34,488 nt of DNA, from positions 1-34,488 of the forward strand of contig JAAYBA010000369.1 of the NCBI GenBank assembly GCA_012719085.1, in the 5' to 3' direction. Below the pieces are notes generated by a model. It made no database searches and had not been told where the DNA came from. It saw nothing but the letters and a program-made list of their open reading frames with translations. Both the position numbers and the translations under genes were made by a program. Positions 20,961-30,378 of the stretch are shown one piece after another (positions within the stretch are counted from its first letter, which is position 1; the number at the start of each line of letters is the position of its first letter). This DNA is from Planctomycetota bacterium. GTDB taxonomy: Bacteria > Planctomycetota > Phycisphaerae > Sedimentisphaerales > Anaerobacaceae.

Positions 20961-21626
20961 CTATCGCATCCGGACGACAATCTCGACGCGTCGGTTCTTC
21001 GCCTTTCCGGCCGCCGTGGTGTTCGGCGCCAGCGGTCGGGCCGGGCCGCAACCGGCCGCACGAAGCTGGCTGGCGGGGATGCCCTGGGCCATCAGATACC
21101 GCGTCACCGACAGCGCCCGCTCGGCCGACAACTCCCAGTTGTCTTTCCACAGGTCCTTGGTCTTGGCGATGGGATCGGTGTCCGTGTGCCCGACGACATC
21201 GATCTCCTTGCCAGCGTACTTGGACTTCAGAACGCTCAGGATGTGATCGAGTTCGGCGCTGGTGGCGCTTTTCAGCTCGGCCTTACCCGACTCGAAGAGG
21301 ATCGTATTGGGCAGCGTCACCGTAATCGTCCCCGCCGCCGCATCAAAGGCCACATCGTAGCCCTCGCCGAAACCGGTCGCCTCGGCGGGCGTCTGGTTCA
21401 GTTCCTCGATCTGCCGGCGAAGATCGTCGATCGTCTGCTGGTCCAGGCTGATGCGCTGGGCAAGCTGCTGCTTCTCATTCTGGAGGTTCTCGAAACGCCC
21501 TTTGAGGTTCTGGTGCTCGACGTTGAGGTAGTCGTACTTCTTTTTGTAATCGGTGCAGCCGGAAACCAGAGACAACCCAACGAGCAACGTCAGCGGGACA
21601 ATCGCTTTGACTTTGAAAACCTGCAT
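20961..21626 (-). CDS. OmpA-family lipoprotein with N-terminal coiled coil
   Basis: Lipobox LVSGC; C-terminal NTILFESGKAELKSATSAELDHILSVLK...VVGHTDTDPI...LSAERALSVTRYLMAQGI..RRVEI. Confidence 0.92.
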   Translation of the reverse strand: MQVFKVKAIVPLTLLVGLSLVSGCTDYKKKYDYLNVEHQNLKGRFENLQNEKQQLAQRISLDQQTIDDLRRQIEELNQTPAEATGFGEGYDVAFDAAAGTITVTLPNTILFESGKAELKSATSAELDHILSVLKSKYAGKEIDVVGHTDTDPIAKTKDLWKDNWELSAERALSVTRYLMAQGIPASQLRAAGCGPARPLAPNTTAAGKAKNRRVEIVVRMR

Positions 21627-21668
21627 TCGAGACCTCCTTGCAATCCCATGAACGCAACCACGCCCTCT

Positions 21669-22856
21669 TTAGTGTGAGAAAAGGAAGGCAAACTCCTTTA
21701 CGATCCGATCGTGAAGAATCATAACCGTAAAGACAGCGAAAGACAAGAATGGGCCGTAGGGAATCTGGCGAATTTTTTTGGAGACCATCTGAAACACCGC
21801 CCAGCCAAGCCCGAAGAACGGCGCGACGAAGAACGCTACGACCACCATGACCGGTCCGACCACGGCCCCGGCGGCCCCCATCAGGTGGACGTCGCCGAGC
21901 CCCATCGCCTCTTTGCCGAAGGCCAGGGTCCCCAGGACCCGCGTGGCCCAGACGACGGCGCAGCCGACGAAGTAGCCGAACAGACTGCCGAGGAACCCCG
22001 CCACCGCAGGGACCTCCAGAAGACCGGCCCACCATGCCGCGACCGCCCCCGGCCGGGTCAATACGGCGTTCGCCACGACCGCACCGACAACGATCGGCAC
22101 CAGAAAGGCGATCTCTCTGACGGCTTCGAGGCGATGGTTGAATTCGGGGTCGTCGGCAAATGGAAACGCCCCCTTCTCCACCTTCGGCTTCTCCTCGGCC
22201 GGCCCGGGCTTTTCATCCGATTCGGGCACCTCGTAGCTGTGCTTGAGCAGCCCCGTCTTCAGCAGGAGCAGGCCGACGGCCAGACCGCCCCCGGCCCCAA
22301 GCGCCAGTGCCCCGGTCGTCGGGGAGGCGACGGGAAGCAGGGAATACGTCCTGATGATCTCGGGATCGATCAAATACCCACCCACGGCCGAGCCGACGAA
22401 CCCGACCGCCGTGGCAAACCAGCAGATCGAAAGCGGGATGATCCAGAGCTCCAGGTCGATCCCGGAGCCGGCGATGAGGGCCGCCAGAAGGATCACATGG
22501 ACCAGGTAGACGAACCACCCGTCCGGCGCCTGCATCCCCTGCCGCAGGACCGTGTGAAAATAGACAAGATACAGTCCGAGAAAAACCAGCCCGGTAAGCA
22601 GCTCAACGACGAAGTAGCGAGGCGAGATCCGCGCACCGCAGTGGCGGCATCTGGCCCGTAGGACAAGCCACGAGATCAGCGGGATGTTGTCATAGAACCG
22701 GATGGGCTTGCCGCAGCCGGGACAGGCCGAGCCGGGGCTCACCAGCGACTTCTCACGCGGCAGGCGATAGATCACCACGTTCAGAAAGCTGCCGATGCAG
22801 CAGCCGAACGCAAAGGTGAACGCACTGATGATCCATTCCTGTGCCGGCACGGCCAT
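21669..22856 (-). CDS. A24 prepilin peptidase with large central insert
   Basis: [57 protein letters not shown]; catalytic [12 protein letters not shown] and [13 protein letters not shown]. Confidence 0.93.
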   Translation of the reverse strand: MAVPAQEWIISAFTFAFGCCIGSFLNVVIYRLPREKSLVSPGSACPGCGKPIRFYDNIPLISWLVLRARCRHCGARISPRYFVVELLTGLVFLGLYLVYFHTVLRQGMQAPDGWFVYLVHVILLAALIAGSGIDLELWIIPLSICWFATAVGFVGSAVGGYLIDPEIIRTYSLLPVASPTTGALALGAGGGLAVGLLLLKTGLLKHSYEVPESDEKPGPAEEKPKVEKGAFPFADDPEFNHRLEAVREIAFLVPIVVGAVVANAVLTRPGAVAAWWAGLLEVPAVAGFLGSLFGYFVGCAVVWATRVLGTLAFGKEAMGLGDVHLMGAAGAVVGPVMVVVAFFVAPFFGLGWAVFQMVSKKIRQIPYGPFLSFAVFTVMILHDRIVKEFAFLFSH

Positions 22857-22895
22857 CCATTCCCATTCATCATGCTCTATTGTTCAGCACCTATG

Positions 22896-23282
22896 CTATT
22901 TTCCCAACCTCAGGGAGATCCGGGCTGTCTTGCGAAAGAAGGTGCAAAGCCGTCTCGTCTCGACGGCAGATTCCTTGTCCGCGGATTCGCCTGGATAGCG
23001 AAACGCCACGGCGAAATCTGAGAGGTAGGCAAGGTCCTCGCGGAATATCTCCCAATTAGGTTCAAGCCCAAGGACCTTCTCCAGCAAGGCAACCAGATCG
23101 TGAGTCTTGCCGAAGGTGATCTCCGCTTCACACAAACGGGCTTTGATATACTTCTCCGCACATTGCTGATAGTGAAAACAGATGCCGTCATAGTTGGGGT
23201 TCTTCCTCACTCGGCTTTCTCGCTGCGCGGTAGCAAAATCCGCCTCGGCCTTGGCCACCCATTCAGCGGACATCGGCTTCAT
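22896..23282 (-). CDS. HEPN domain protein
   Basis: WVAKAEADFATAQRE...YDGICFHYQQCAEKYIKARLCE...THDLVALLEK...LSDFAVAFRYPGE; pfam05168-like pattern. Confidence 0.88.
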   Translation of the reverse strand: MKPMSAEWVAKAEADFATAQRESRVRKNPNYDGICFHYQQCAEKYIKARLCEAEITFGKTHDLVALLEKVLGLEPNWEIFREDLAYLSDFAVAFRYPGESADKESAVETRRLCTFFRKTARISLRLGK

Positions 23283-23592
23283 AAAGCACTTGTCCTTCCC
23301 GGAGGATTTCTTCCATGAAACAGTCGCCCATCGTGATTCGCTGATGCACTTTTTCCGGCGTCCTGATGAGAATGTCGACAGGAAACGGCGGCCGTAATCT
23401 CATCCGGATTTCTACCGATTTGTCGACACTCCTGCCTTCAAACGGCCCGATGACCAGTAAGTCGACATCCGAATCATCGGTGGCGAGTCCTTGCGCGTAG
23501 GAACCGAACAGTATGACCCGTTCAGCGTGGAACTGCTCACCGATTTGTCTGCCGAACTCCCTTATCGCGTTCATCGCCACCATGACTGACAC
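23263..23592 (-). CDS. Minimal nucleotidyltransferase (MNT)
   Basis: ILFGSYAQGLATDDSDVDLLVIG (GSxxxG..DxD) plus third Asp PVDILIRTP. 20-nt overlap with downstream HEPN gene. GTG at 23592 or ATG at 23583. Confidence 0.9.
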   Translation of the reverse strand: MSVMVAMNAIREFGRQIGEQFHAERVILFGSYAQGLATDDSDVDLLVIGPFEGRSVDKSVEIRMRLRPPFPVDILIRTPEKVHQRITMGDCFMEEILREGQVLYEADVR

Positions 23593-24108
23593 CTACGCTG
23601 GCTGATTACGAACATAATTTACGAAGAACTCTCCCAATCGAGCCAGGAATTCGACGAAGTCCTTTTTGAAGATACAGACATCAAAATCGACCACCCCTGC
23701 CCGCGTTTCGTTCCACAATCGAAAATGTGCGTTTTCACCCAACGTCAGTTCGATATTGGCGTGAGCGATAGCATTCCTCATCTTTCTAATAAAGGTCTTG
23801 TTGCCTGGAGGAACAGTGGGGGCTGTAAAGGCAAAGCCCTGCTGTAGATCACCCGGCAAGGTTCCATAATCAAACCCGTCGATAAGCTCTCTCGGATAGA
23901 CCAACAATACATATGCGGTCATCAGGATCGTAGCCTGATTGTCCAGCACAAAGTTCGCATTCTCGGTCCAGCCATGATCACGGAGGAAACTGCCCAGTAC
24001 ACGCTTTTCCGGCTCCATGCCGCTATGGATCTTCCCTGACATAGCAAACAGGAACTTGGCTGTCCAGTAGCCCCACTCGACGATTTCTCGTTCGTCCCGA
24101 CCATTCAT
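23593..24108 (-). CDS. Hypothetical HEPN-like protein with RX4H motif
   Basis: FIRKMRNAIAHANIEL contains R-N-A-I-A-H, the RX4H HEPN RNase motif. Stop codon abuts the MNT start. Confidence 0.7.
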   Translation of the reverse strand: MNGRDEREIVEWGYWTAKFLFAMSGKIHSGMEPEKRVLGSFLRDHGWTENANFVLDNQATILMTAYVLLVYPRELIDGFDYGTLPGDLQQGFAFTAPTVPPGNKTFIRKMRNAIAHANIELTLGENAHFRLWNETRAGVVDFDVCIFKKDFVEFLARLGEFFVNYVRNQPA

Positions 24109-24142
24109 TTGAGCCTTTGCCCTTCCTACCTACAGCGGTGGC

Positions 24143-25381
24143 TCACTTGGTCGACTTGCCGTTGCCTCTGCGATTGACGATACCAGCGACCTTCATCGGC
24201 AAGCCGAACAGCCGAATGAAGCCCTTCGCATCGGTCGGATCGTATTCGGCGCCCATTGTGAAGCTGGCCAGGTCCGCCTGGTAGAGGCTGTGCGGACTCT
24301 TCATGCCGGCCAGCGTGCAGCGGCCTTTGAACAGCTTGACCCGGACGTCGCCCGTGACACTGCGTTGGGTGACGTTGATGAAAGCATCGAGCGCCTCGCG
24401 AAGCGGGCTGAACCACTGGCCGTAATAGACCAGCTCGGCGTATTTCAGCGCCACCTGCTGCTTGTAGTGCATCGTCTCCCGCTCCATCGTGAGGCTTTCC
24501 ATCGCCGCGTGCGCCGTCATCAGGATCGTGCCGCCGGGCGTCTCGTAGACGCCGCGCGATTTCATACCGACCAGGCGGTTCTCCACGACATCCACCTGGC
24601 CGACCGCGTGCCGGCCACCGATGTCGTTGAGTGCCTCGATCATCTTGACGCCGCTGGTCAGCTTGCCGTCGAGCTTGACGGGGACCCCTTCGTGGAAACC
24701 GATGGTGACGTAATCGGGCTTGTCGGGGGTCTGGCTGACCGGCTGCGACATGACGAACAGCTCGTCCTTCGGCTCATTGGCCGGGTCTTCGAGGTCTGCG
24801 CCCTCGTGGCTGATGTGCCAGAGATTGCGGTCGCGGGAGTAGATCTTCTTCTTGCTCTGCTCGATGGGGATATTGTGCTTCTTGGCGTAGTCAACCGCCG
24901 CCTCCCGGCTGGTCAGCTTGAATTTCGGGTCCTTCCACGGCGCAACGATCTCCAGCGTCGGATCCAGGGCCATGAAGGTCAGCTCGAAGCGGACCTGGTC
25001 GTTGCCCTTGCCCGTAGCGCCGTGGGCGACGGCGGTCGCCTTCTCGGCGTGGGCAACCTCCACCTGATGCCTGGCGATCAGAGGCCGGGCGATGCTGGTG
25101 CCCAGCAGATAGCCGTTCTCGTAGACGGCGCCGCTCTTGAGCATCGGCCAGAGGTAGTCCTCGACGAACTCCCGACGCAGGTCCTTGACCACGCACTTGC
25201 TGGCTCCGCTGGCCAGGGCCTTCTTCTTGATGCCCGCCAGCTCGTCGCCCTGGCCCAGTTCGGCGGCAAAGGCGATGACGTCGTACCCATACGTTTCCCG
25301 CAGCCAGGGCAGGATCACGCTCGTATCGAGCCCGCCACTGTATGCCAACACCACTTTCTGCTGCTGTTGCTTCTTCGCCAT
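24143..25381 (-). CDS. argG: Argininosuccinate synthase
   Basis: [69 protein letters not shown] at 25379-25381. Confidence 0.97.
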   Translation of the reverse strand: MAKKQQQQKVVLAYSGGLDTSVILPWLRETYGYDVIAFAAELGQGDELAGIKKKALASGASKCVVKDLRREFVEDYLWPMLKSGAVYENGYLLGTSIARPLIARHQVEVAHAEKATAVAHGATGKGNDQVRFELTFMALDPTLEIVAPWKDPKFKLTSREAAVDYAKKHNIPIEQSKKKIYSRDRNLWHISHEGADLEDPANEPKDELFVMSQPVSQTPDKPDYVTIGFHEGVPVKLDGKLTSGVKMIEALNDIGGRHAVGQVDVVENRLVGMKSRGVYETPGGTILMTAHAAMESLTMERETMHYKQQVALKYAELVYYGQWFSPLREALDAFINVTQRSVTGDVRVKLFKGRCTLAGMKSPHSLYQADLASFTMGAEYDPTDAKGFIRLFGLPMKVAGIVNRRGNGKSTK

Positions 25382-25480
25382 AGCGGTATCCCCAAAACGC
25401 CAAGAATCTCGAAAACGCAGATTATACGCGCACGCCGGGTGCGATTCAACGGAATATCGGGCAAGCAGAGCAAGGGGGCG

Positions 25481-25712
25481 CACTTCACGTTTGTAGGTAG
25501 GTTCCTGCCAAGTCCAGGAGGGGATCCTGTCATTTCGACCAAGAGCTTGCCCTGAGCGAAGTCGAATGGGGCGAAGCCCGCACGGAGAAATCTGGCCGAG
25601 GATACGGCAATGTCCCATTCGCAGCCAGATTCCTCCACTGCGCTGCGCTCCGGTCGGAATGACAAAGTCGATTGCAGTACCCCCGTGAATATCTGCCCAC
25701 AAACGTGAAGTG
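25481..25712. mobile_element. 232-bp MITE-like element with nested terminal inverted repeats
   Basis: Outer TIR CACTTCACGTTTGTAGG / CACTTCACGTTTGTGGG (25481; reverse complement at 25712). Inner TIR TGTCATTTCGACC / TGTCATTCCGACC (25528; 25664). Flanked by GCAAGCAGAGC at 25461-25471 and 25712-25722. Confidence 0.75.
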
Positions 25713-25741
25713 CAAGCAGAGCGTGGGCGTCGCCGGGGCCT

Positions 25742-26050
25742 TCAGACGGCGCATTCGCCGGGGGATCTTGCCGACCAGTCCTCAGGCAAGCCTCCACGCC
25801 GGGTGCGGGCGTAATGGAAGTACAGCAAGAGGTCCGTCGCCACGAGGACCATGTTCAGGGCATACAGCACGATGATCCAGTCGAAGGCGTGCAGGGTCTT
25901 GTAGAGGACGCCGTTGAGATAGCCGAAGCAGACGATCCCCATGAACAGCGGGCTCTTGCCCTCGACCTTCTTCGTACGCAGTGATTTGGCGATCGAAATC
26001 GGCCAGCTCACACCGAAACAGACCAGCATGATCGCTTCGAACACGGACAT
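25742..26050 (-). CDS. Small conserved integral membrane protein
   Basis: MSVFEAIMLVCFGVSWPISIAKSLRTKKVEGKSPLFMGIVCFGYLNGVLYK...NMVLVATDLLLYFHY; three predicted hydrophobic segments. Confidence 0.8.
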   Translation of the reverse strand: MSVFEAIMLVCFGVSWPISIAKSLRTKKVEGKSPLFMGIVCFGYLNGVLYKTLHAFDWIIVLYALNMVLVATDLLLYFHYARTRRGGLPEDWSARSPGECAV

Positions 26051-26098
26051 ATCCAGATGCTCCACGTCGTACCCTCCCCCAGCCCCCGATGTGCCATT

Positions 26099-26137
26099 GC
26101 GCCGGGTGTCCCGATGGACCCACGGGACACCCGGCGC
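26099..26137. repeat. 15-bp perfect inverted repeat, REP-like or terminator-like hairpin
   Basis: GCGCCGGGTGTCCCG-atggaccca-CGGGACACCCGGCGC between two minus-strand genes. Confidence 0.85.
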
Positions 26138-26177
26138 CGGAATCTCTGTCTCATCCCGCCGGCAAAACCGCCACGGA

Positions 26178-26867
26178 TCAGATTTCCTTGATCTTCATGT
26201 TGCGGAAGTAGATCGGAGCGCCCGCGTGCTTGCCCTGGAGCCCGATGTTGCCGTGCGTGGGCAACTCCGCAAACGGTGTGCTCAGCCACGACGGAATCTC
26301 GCTGCCGTCCGGGTTCGTCTTGGCGCTGGTCCACAGGGCCATGTTCATCACCGAAACCATCTCGCCGTTGATCATGACGTAGATCATCTGGTCGTGGCAG
26401 GTGATGGTCATACGGTTCCACTCGCCCGGCTTCTTGACCATGCTCTTGGTCGGCGCCAAATGGCCGAAGATCGCCCCGCACTGCCAGGTGCCCGGACTGT
26501 TGGCCCATTGCTCGGCGAAATCGTCGGCGATCTGGATCTCGACCGAATTGGGAATCCAGTTCTGCATGTCGGTGCAGTAGACGATCACACCGCTGTTGGT
26601 GCCTTCGGCCGTCTTGAACTCCAGGTCGATCACGAAGTTGTCATAGTCTTTCTTGGTCCAAATCGCCTCGTCCTTGCTGGCCGTCAGCACACCGTCTTCG
26701 AACGTCCAGACGCCGTCCGGGTAAATCGCATCGGACAGATCGGGGGCGAACAGGTCGTTCCACGAGCCGACCTTCGGGTGCGTCTTGGGCGGAACCGAGA
26801 GGTTCCGACTGCACGAGCTCAGCAAAAGACTGCAACCGACCACCGCCAACACCACTGCCTTGTTCAT
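26178..26867 (-). CDS. DUF1080 (3-keto-disaccharide hydrolase-like) lipoprotein
   Basis: Lipobox LLSSC; WTFEDGVLTASKDEAIWTKKDYDNFVIDLEFK..NSGVIVYCTD..VEIQIAD...GEWNRMTITCHDQMIYVMINGE..GNIGLQGKHAGAPIYFRNMKIKEI. Confidence 0.92.
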   Translation of the reverse strand: MNKAVVLAVVGCSLLLSSCSRNLSVPPKTHPKVGSWNDLFAPDLSDAIYPDGVWTFEDGVLTASKDEAIWTKKDYDNFVIDLEFKTAEGTNSGVIVYCTDMQNWIPNSVEIQIADDFAEQWANSPGTWQCGAIFGHLAPTKSMVKKPGEWNRMTITCHDQMIYVMINGEMVSVMNMALWTSAKTNPDGSEIPSWLSTPFAELPTHGNIGLQGKHAGAPIYFRNMKIKEI

Positions 26868-26998
26868 TTCTTGCTCCTTCAGAAAGACCGATACTTGCCG
26901 CGATTCGTCGCCCTGTGACGCGAACCGGCGGAGCATTCTACACCACGGACGTCGCAACGGCCAGCGCCAACCCTCTCATTCGCCTGCGGCCCGACCGG

Positions 26999-27856
26999 TC
27001 ACGTTCGGACGCTGCGCACGGTCTCGAAGGCAATGGCCGCAAGGATGACCGAGCCGCCGGCCACGGTGCGAAACGACAGGGTCTCGTCGTGGATCAGGTA
27101 GCCCAGCACCGCCGCATAGAACGGCAGAAGCGTCGCGATGATCCCGACCGTCTTGGCGCTGAGATGCTTGAAGCTGGCCGAGAACAGGGTGTGCGGAACC
27201 GCCGTGAAGACCACGCCCAGCAGGAGCAACAGCCCCCCCGTGCCGGGCGCCCAGGGCACCCGATCGACGAGCAGCCACGGCAGCAGCACCAGGCCCGTCA
27301 CCAGCATCTGCCAGAACATCAGAACGCTGCTGGTGTACTGATGGACGTACTTGCGGGTCAGCAGGTTGCGGGCCATGAAGAACAGGCCCGAGACCACGCC
27401 CAGCACAATCCCCTGCGTCGTCGTGTCCGACAGGCTCAGCGTGGGCGTCATGATGAGGATCCCGACGAAGACGGCGACCGCCAGAGCGATGTCGCTCTTC
27501 CGCAGCCGCTCCGAGAAGACGAACGGCTCGATGATCGCGGTGAGGATCGGATAGGTGTGCAGGGCCAGGATTCCCACCGCCGCCGTGGAGACCTTCAGCG
27601 CCTTGAAGTAGGTCAGCCAGTGGGCGCACAGCAGCAGTCCGAGCGTGACCATCAATACGTAGTGTCGGCCCCCGTTGGCCCCAAGCGGCCTCTTGAGAAC
27701 GACCAGCATGGCCAGCAGCGCCGCCGCCCCGATCAGCGATCGCAGGCAGATGATGTGCGGCACGGGCAGCGCAACGCCCTTGGCGAACATGGCCGTGCCG
27801 CCCCACATCAGGACGGCGACGTTGAGTTGAATCAGATTGATCTGTCTGGGCTGCAT
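26999..27856 (-). CDS. EamA-family (DMT) transporter
   Basis: Ten hydrophobic segments; NVAVLMWGGTAMFAKGV, LLLCAHWLTYFKALKVSTAAVGILALHTYPILTAI, two EamA repeats. Confidence 0.92.
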   Translation of the reverse strand: MQPRQINLIQLNVAVLMWGGTAMFAKGVALPVPHIICLRSLIGAAALLAMLVVLKRPLGANGGRHYVLMVTLGLLLCAHWLTYFKALKVSTAAVGILALHTYPILTAIIEPFVFSERLRKSDIALAVAVFVGILIMTPTLSLSDTTTQGIVLGVVSGLFFMARNLLTRKYVHQYTSSVLMFWQMLVTGLVLLPWLLVDRVPWAPGTGGLLLLLGVVFTAVPHTLFSASFKHLSAKTVGIIATLLPFYAAVLGYLIHDETLSFRTVAGGSVILAAIAFETVRSVRT

Positions 27857-28058
27857 ATTATGTCACGAGACCCGTTATGCTCCAAACAACCGACAAAAAC
27901 AAGGACCAAATCACTCGTCGCCGCTCGACGGCGGCGATTCGGCGGGGGCAGAGACTTGCTCCCAGCGGCAAAACCCCCCATAATCCAGATGTGCGAGCCG
28001 TGCAATCGGTCCGACGAAGATGGTGCAAACGACGCAAGAAGAAGGAAAGGGCGCTCCC

Positions 28059-30173
28059 ATGCAACGATGGGTTTTGATTCTCCTGACGGTGCTCCTGCCC
28101 GACCTGTGCATGGGTCAGCGGGAAGCGGACCTGCTGATCTGCGATTTCGAAGGCCCGGACTACTGTAGCTGGGAAGTGACCGGCAACGCCTTCGGCAACG
28201 CCCCGGCCAGGGGAACCCTGCCGGGACAGTTGGTCGTCACCGGCTTTCGGGGCCGAGGCCTGGTCAACAGCTTCCTCAACGGTGACGAATCGAAGGGCAC
28301 GCTGATCTCGCCGCCCTTCGAAATCGAGCGCCGCTACATCCACTTCCTGATCGGCGGCGGTGGCTACCCCCGCCTGACGTGCATGGACCTGATCGTCGAC
28401 GGTCGGACCGTCCGCACCGCCACCGGACGCAACAACCGGCCGGGCGGCTCCGAACGACTGTCTTCGCGCGTCTGGGACGTATCCGACCTCGTCGGACGGA
28501 CCGCACGCATCCGCATCGTGGACAACCACGCCGGGCACTGGGGCCACATCACCGTCGATCACATCTTTCAGAGCAACTCGCAGACCGATTTCGACCAGAG
28601 CAAGGAACTTCTGCTCAGCACGCGATATCTCAACTTCCCCGTCAAGAACGGCGCCGCCAAACGGCGCGCTCGGATCGTGATCGAGGGCAACACCGTCCGC
28701 GAATTCGAAATCGAGCTGGCCGACGCCGATCCCGACTTCTGGGTCTTCCTGGACGTCAGCGCATTTCGCGGCAAGACGGCGACGATCGAGGTGGACGGTC
28801 TGCCCCGCTTCTCGCACGGCCTCAATCTCATCGGCCAGGACGACGAGATCAAGGGGGCCGAAGATTTGTACCGCGAGAAGCATCGCCCGCAGTTCCATTT
28901 CACCTCGCGACGCGGATGGAACAACGACTCCAACGGGCTCGTCTTCCACAAGGGTCTGTACCACCTCTATTACCAGCACAATCCCTACGGCATCCAGTGG
29001 GGCAACATGCACTGGGGCCACACCGTCAGCACCGATCTGGTCCATTGGACCGAGCTTCCTATCGCTTTGTATCCGCGGCAGTTCGGCGACTGGTGCTTCT
29101 CCGGCAGCGCCGTGGTCGATGTGAACAACACCGCCGGCTTCCAGAGCGGTGACGAGCCGCCCATCGTGGCCGCCTATACCAGCACCGGACGGGGCGAGTG
29201 CATCGTCTACAGCAACGACGGCGGACTGACCTTCACCGAATACGACGGCAACCCTGTCGTCAAGCACGCCGGACGCGACCCGAAGGTCATCTGGTACGGG
29301 CCGGGACGGCACTGGGTCATGGCGCTGTACCATGAGATCGACAACAAACGCACCATTGCCTTCTACACCTCCGACGATCTCAAGAGCTGGCACTACGCCA
29401 GCCTGATCGACGGTTTCTACGAATGCCCGGAGATCTTCGAGCTGCCCATCGACGGCGATGCGGACAATGCGCGATGGGTCCTGTACGCAGCTGACGGCGC
29501 CTATCGGATCGGCACATTCGACGGCAAGACCTTCACGCCTGAATCGGACAAGATCCGGTTCGACTACGGCAACTGCTTTTACGCCTCGCAGACCTACAGC
29601 GACATCCCGCCCGCTGACGGCCGGCGCATCCAGATCGCCTGGGGCCGCGTCGAGATGCCGGGCATGCCGTTCAACCAGATGATGCTGTTTCCCGTCGAGC
29701 TGACCCTGCGAACGACCGACGACGGGCCGCGGCTGTTCGCCGTGCCGGTCCGGGAGATCGAACGGATTCAAACGCCCCTTCGAACCTGGACGAACGAGAA
29801 GCTCACGCCGCGAAAGGACCTGCTCAGCGGCGTCCGGGGCGACCTGCTTCGCATCCGCACCCGCTTCGAGCCGGGCGATGCCGAACGCGTGACCCTGGAC
29901 ATCCGAGGCGTCCGCATCGTTTACGACGCCAAGACCCGCCAGCTCTCCTGCCTGGACAAGACCGCCCCGCTGTCACCCAAGGATGGCGCGATCGAGTTGG
30001 ACGTCCTGGTCGATCGCACCTCGATCGAGGTCTTCGCCAACGCCGGCCAGCTCTACATGCCGATGGGCGTCAAGTTCGCCGACGAGAATCGGTCGTTGCG
30101 TTTCTTCTGCGAGGGCGCCCCGATCGCCGTCGAGTCGCTGGAGGTCTCCGAGATCGCCTCGATCTGGCCATAA
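28059..30173 (+). CDS. GH32-family beta-fructosidase (levanase/fructanase-like) with extra N-terminal domain
   Basis: HFTSRRGWNNDSNGLVFHKGLYHLYYQHNPYG (nucleophile motif variant), AGRDPKVIWY (RDP), YECPEIFELP (EC), GH32 C-terminal beta-sandwich RTSIEVFANAG. Confidence 0.92.
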   Translation: MQRWVLILLTVLLPDLCMGQREADLLICDFEGPDYCSWEVTGNAFGNAPARGTLPGQLVVTGFRGRGLVNSFLNGDESKGTLISPPFEIERRYIHFLIGGGGYPRLTCMDLIVDGRTVRTATGRNNRPGGSERLSSRVWDVSDLVGRTARIRIVDNHAGHWGHITVDHIFQSNSQTDFDQSKELLLSTRYLNFPVKNGAAKRRARIVIEGNTVREFEIELADADPDFWVFLDVSAFRGKTATIEVDGLPRFSHGLNLIGQDDEIKGAEDLYREKHRPQFHFTSRRGWNNDSNGLVFHKGLYHLYYQHNPYGIQWGNMHWGHTVSTDLVHWTELPIALYPRQFGDWCFSGSAVVDVNNTAGFQSGDEPPIVAAYTSTGRGECIVYSNDGGLTFTEYDGNPVVKHAGRDPKVIWYGPGRHWVMALYHEIDNKRTIAFYTSDDLKSWHYASLIDGFYECPEIFELPIDGDADNARWVLYAADGAYRIGTFDGKTFTPESDKIRFDYGNCFYASQTYSDIPPADGRRIQIAWGRVEMPGMPFNQMMLFPVELTLRTTDDGPRLFAVPVREIERIQTPLRTWTNEKLTPRKDLLSGVRGDLLRIRTRFEPGDAERVTLDIRGVRIVYDAKTRQLSCLDKTAPLSPKDGAIELDVLVDRTSIEVFANAGQLYMPMGVKFADENRSLRFFCEGAPIAVESLEVSEIASIWP

Positions 30174-30378
30174 TCGCCGGTCCGGCCCGCAACCGATACA
30201 CCTGAAGGGCCACAGGGGATGGCCGCCCTCTCCGTGCGCTGTTTTTTCCCAGACAGCACCCAAACGGCTGAACTGCGCGCCGGTTCGCACAGTAGGATCA
30301 ATCAAGTCTTATACCAAGTGAACCGTGTGCGTTGCATCGATTGCAGTGAAATACCGGTGTGTAAAGGGAGATTGAACT

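Noticed and set aside
27858-29771. 637-aa minus-strand ORF
   Set aside because: Antisense to the well-supported GH32 gene; composition typical of a shadow ORF.
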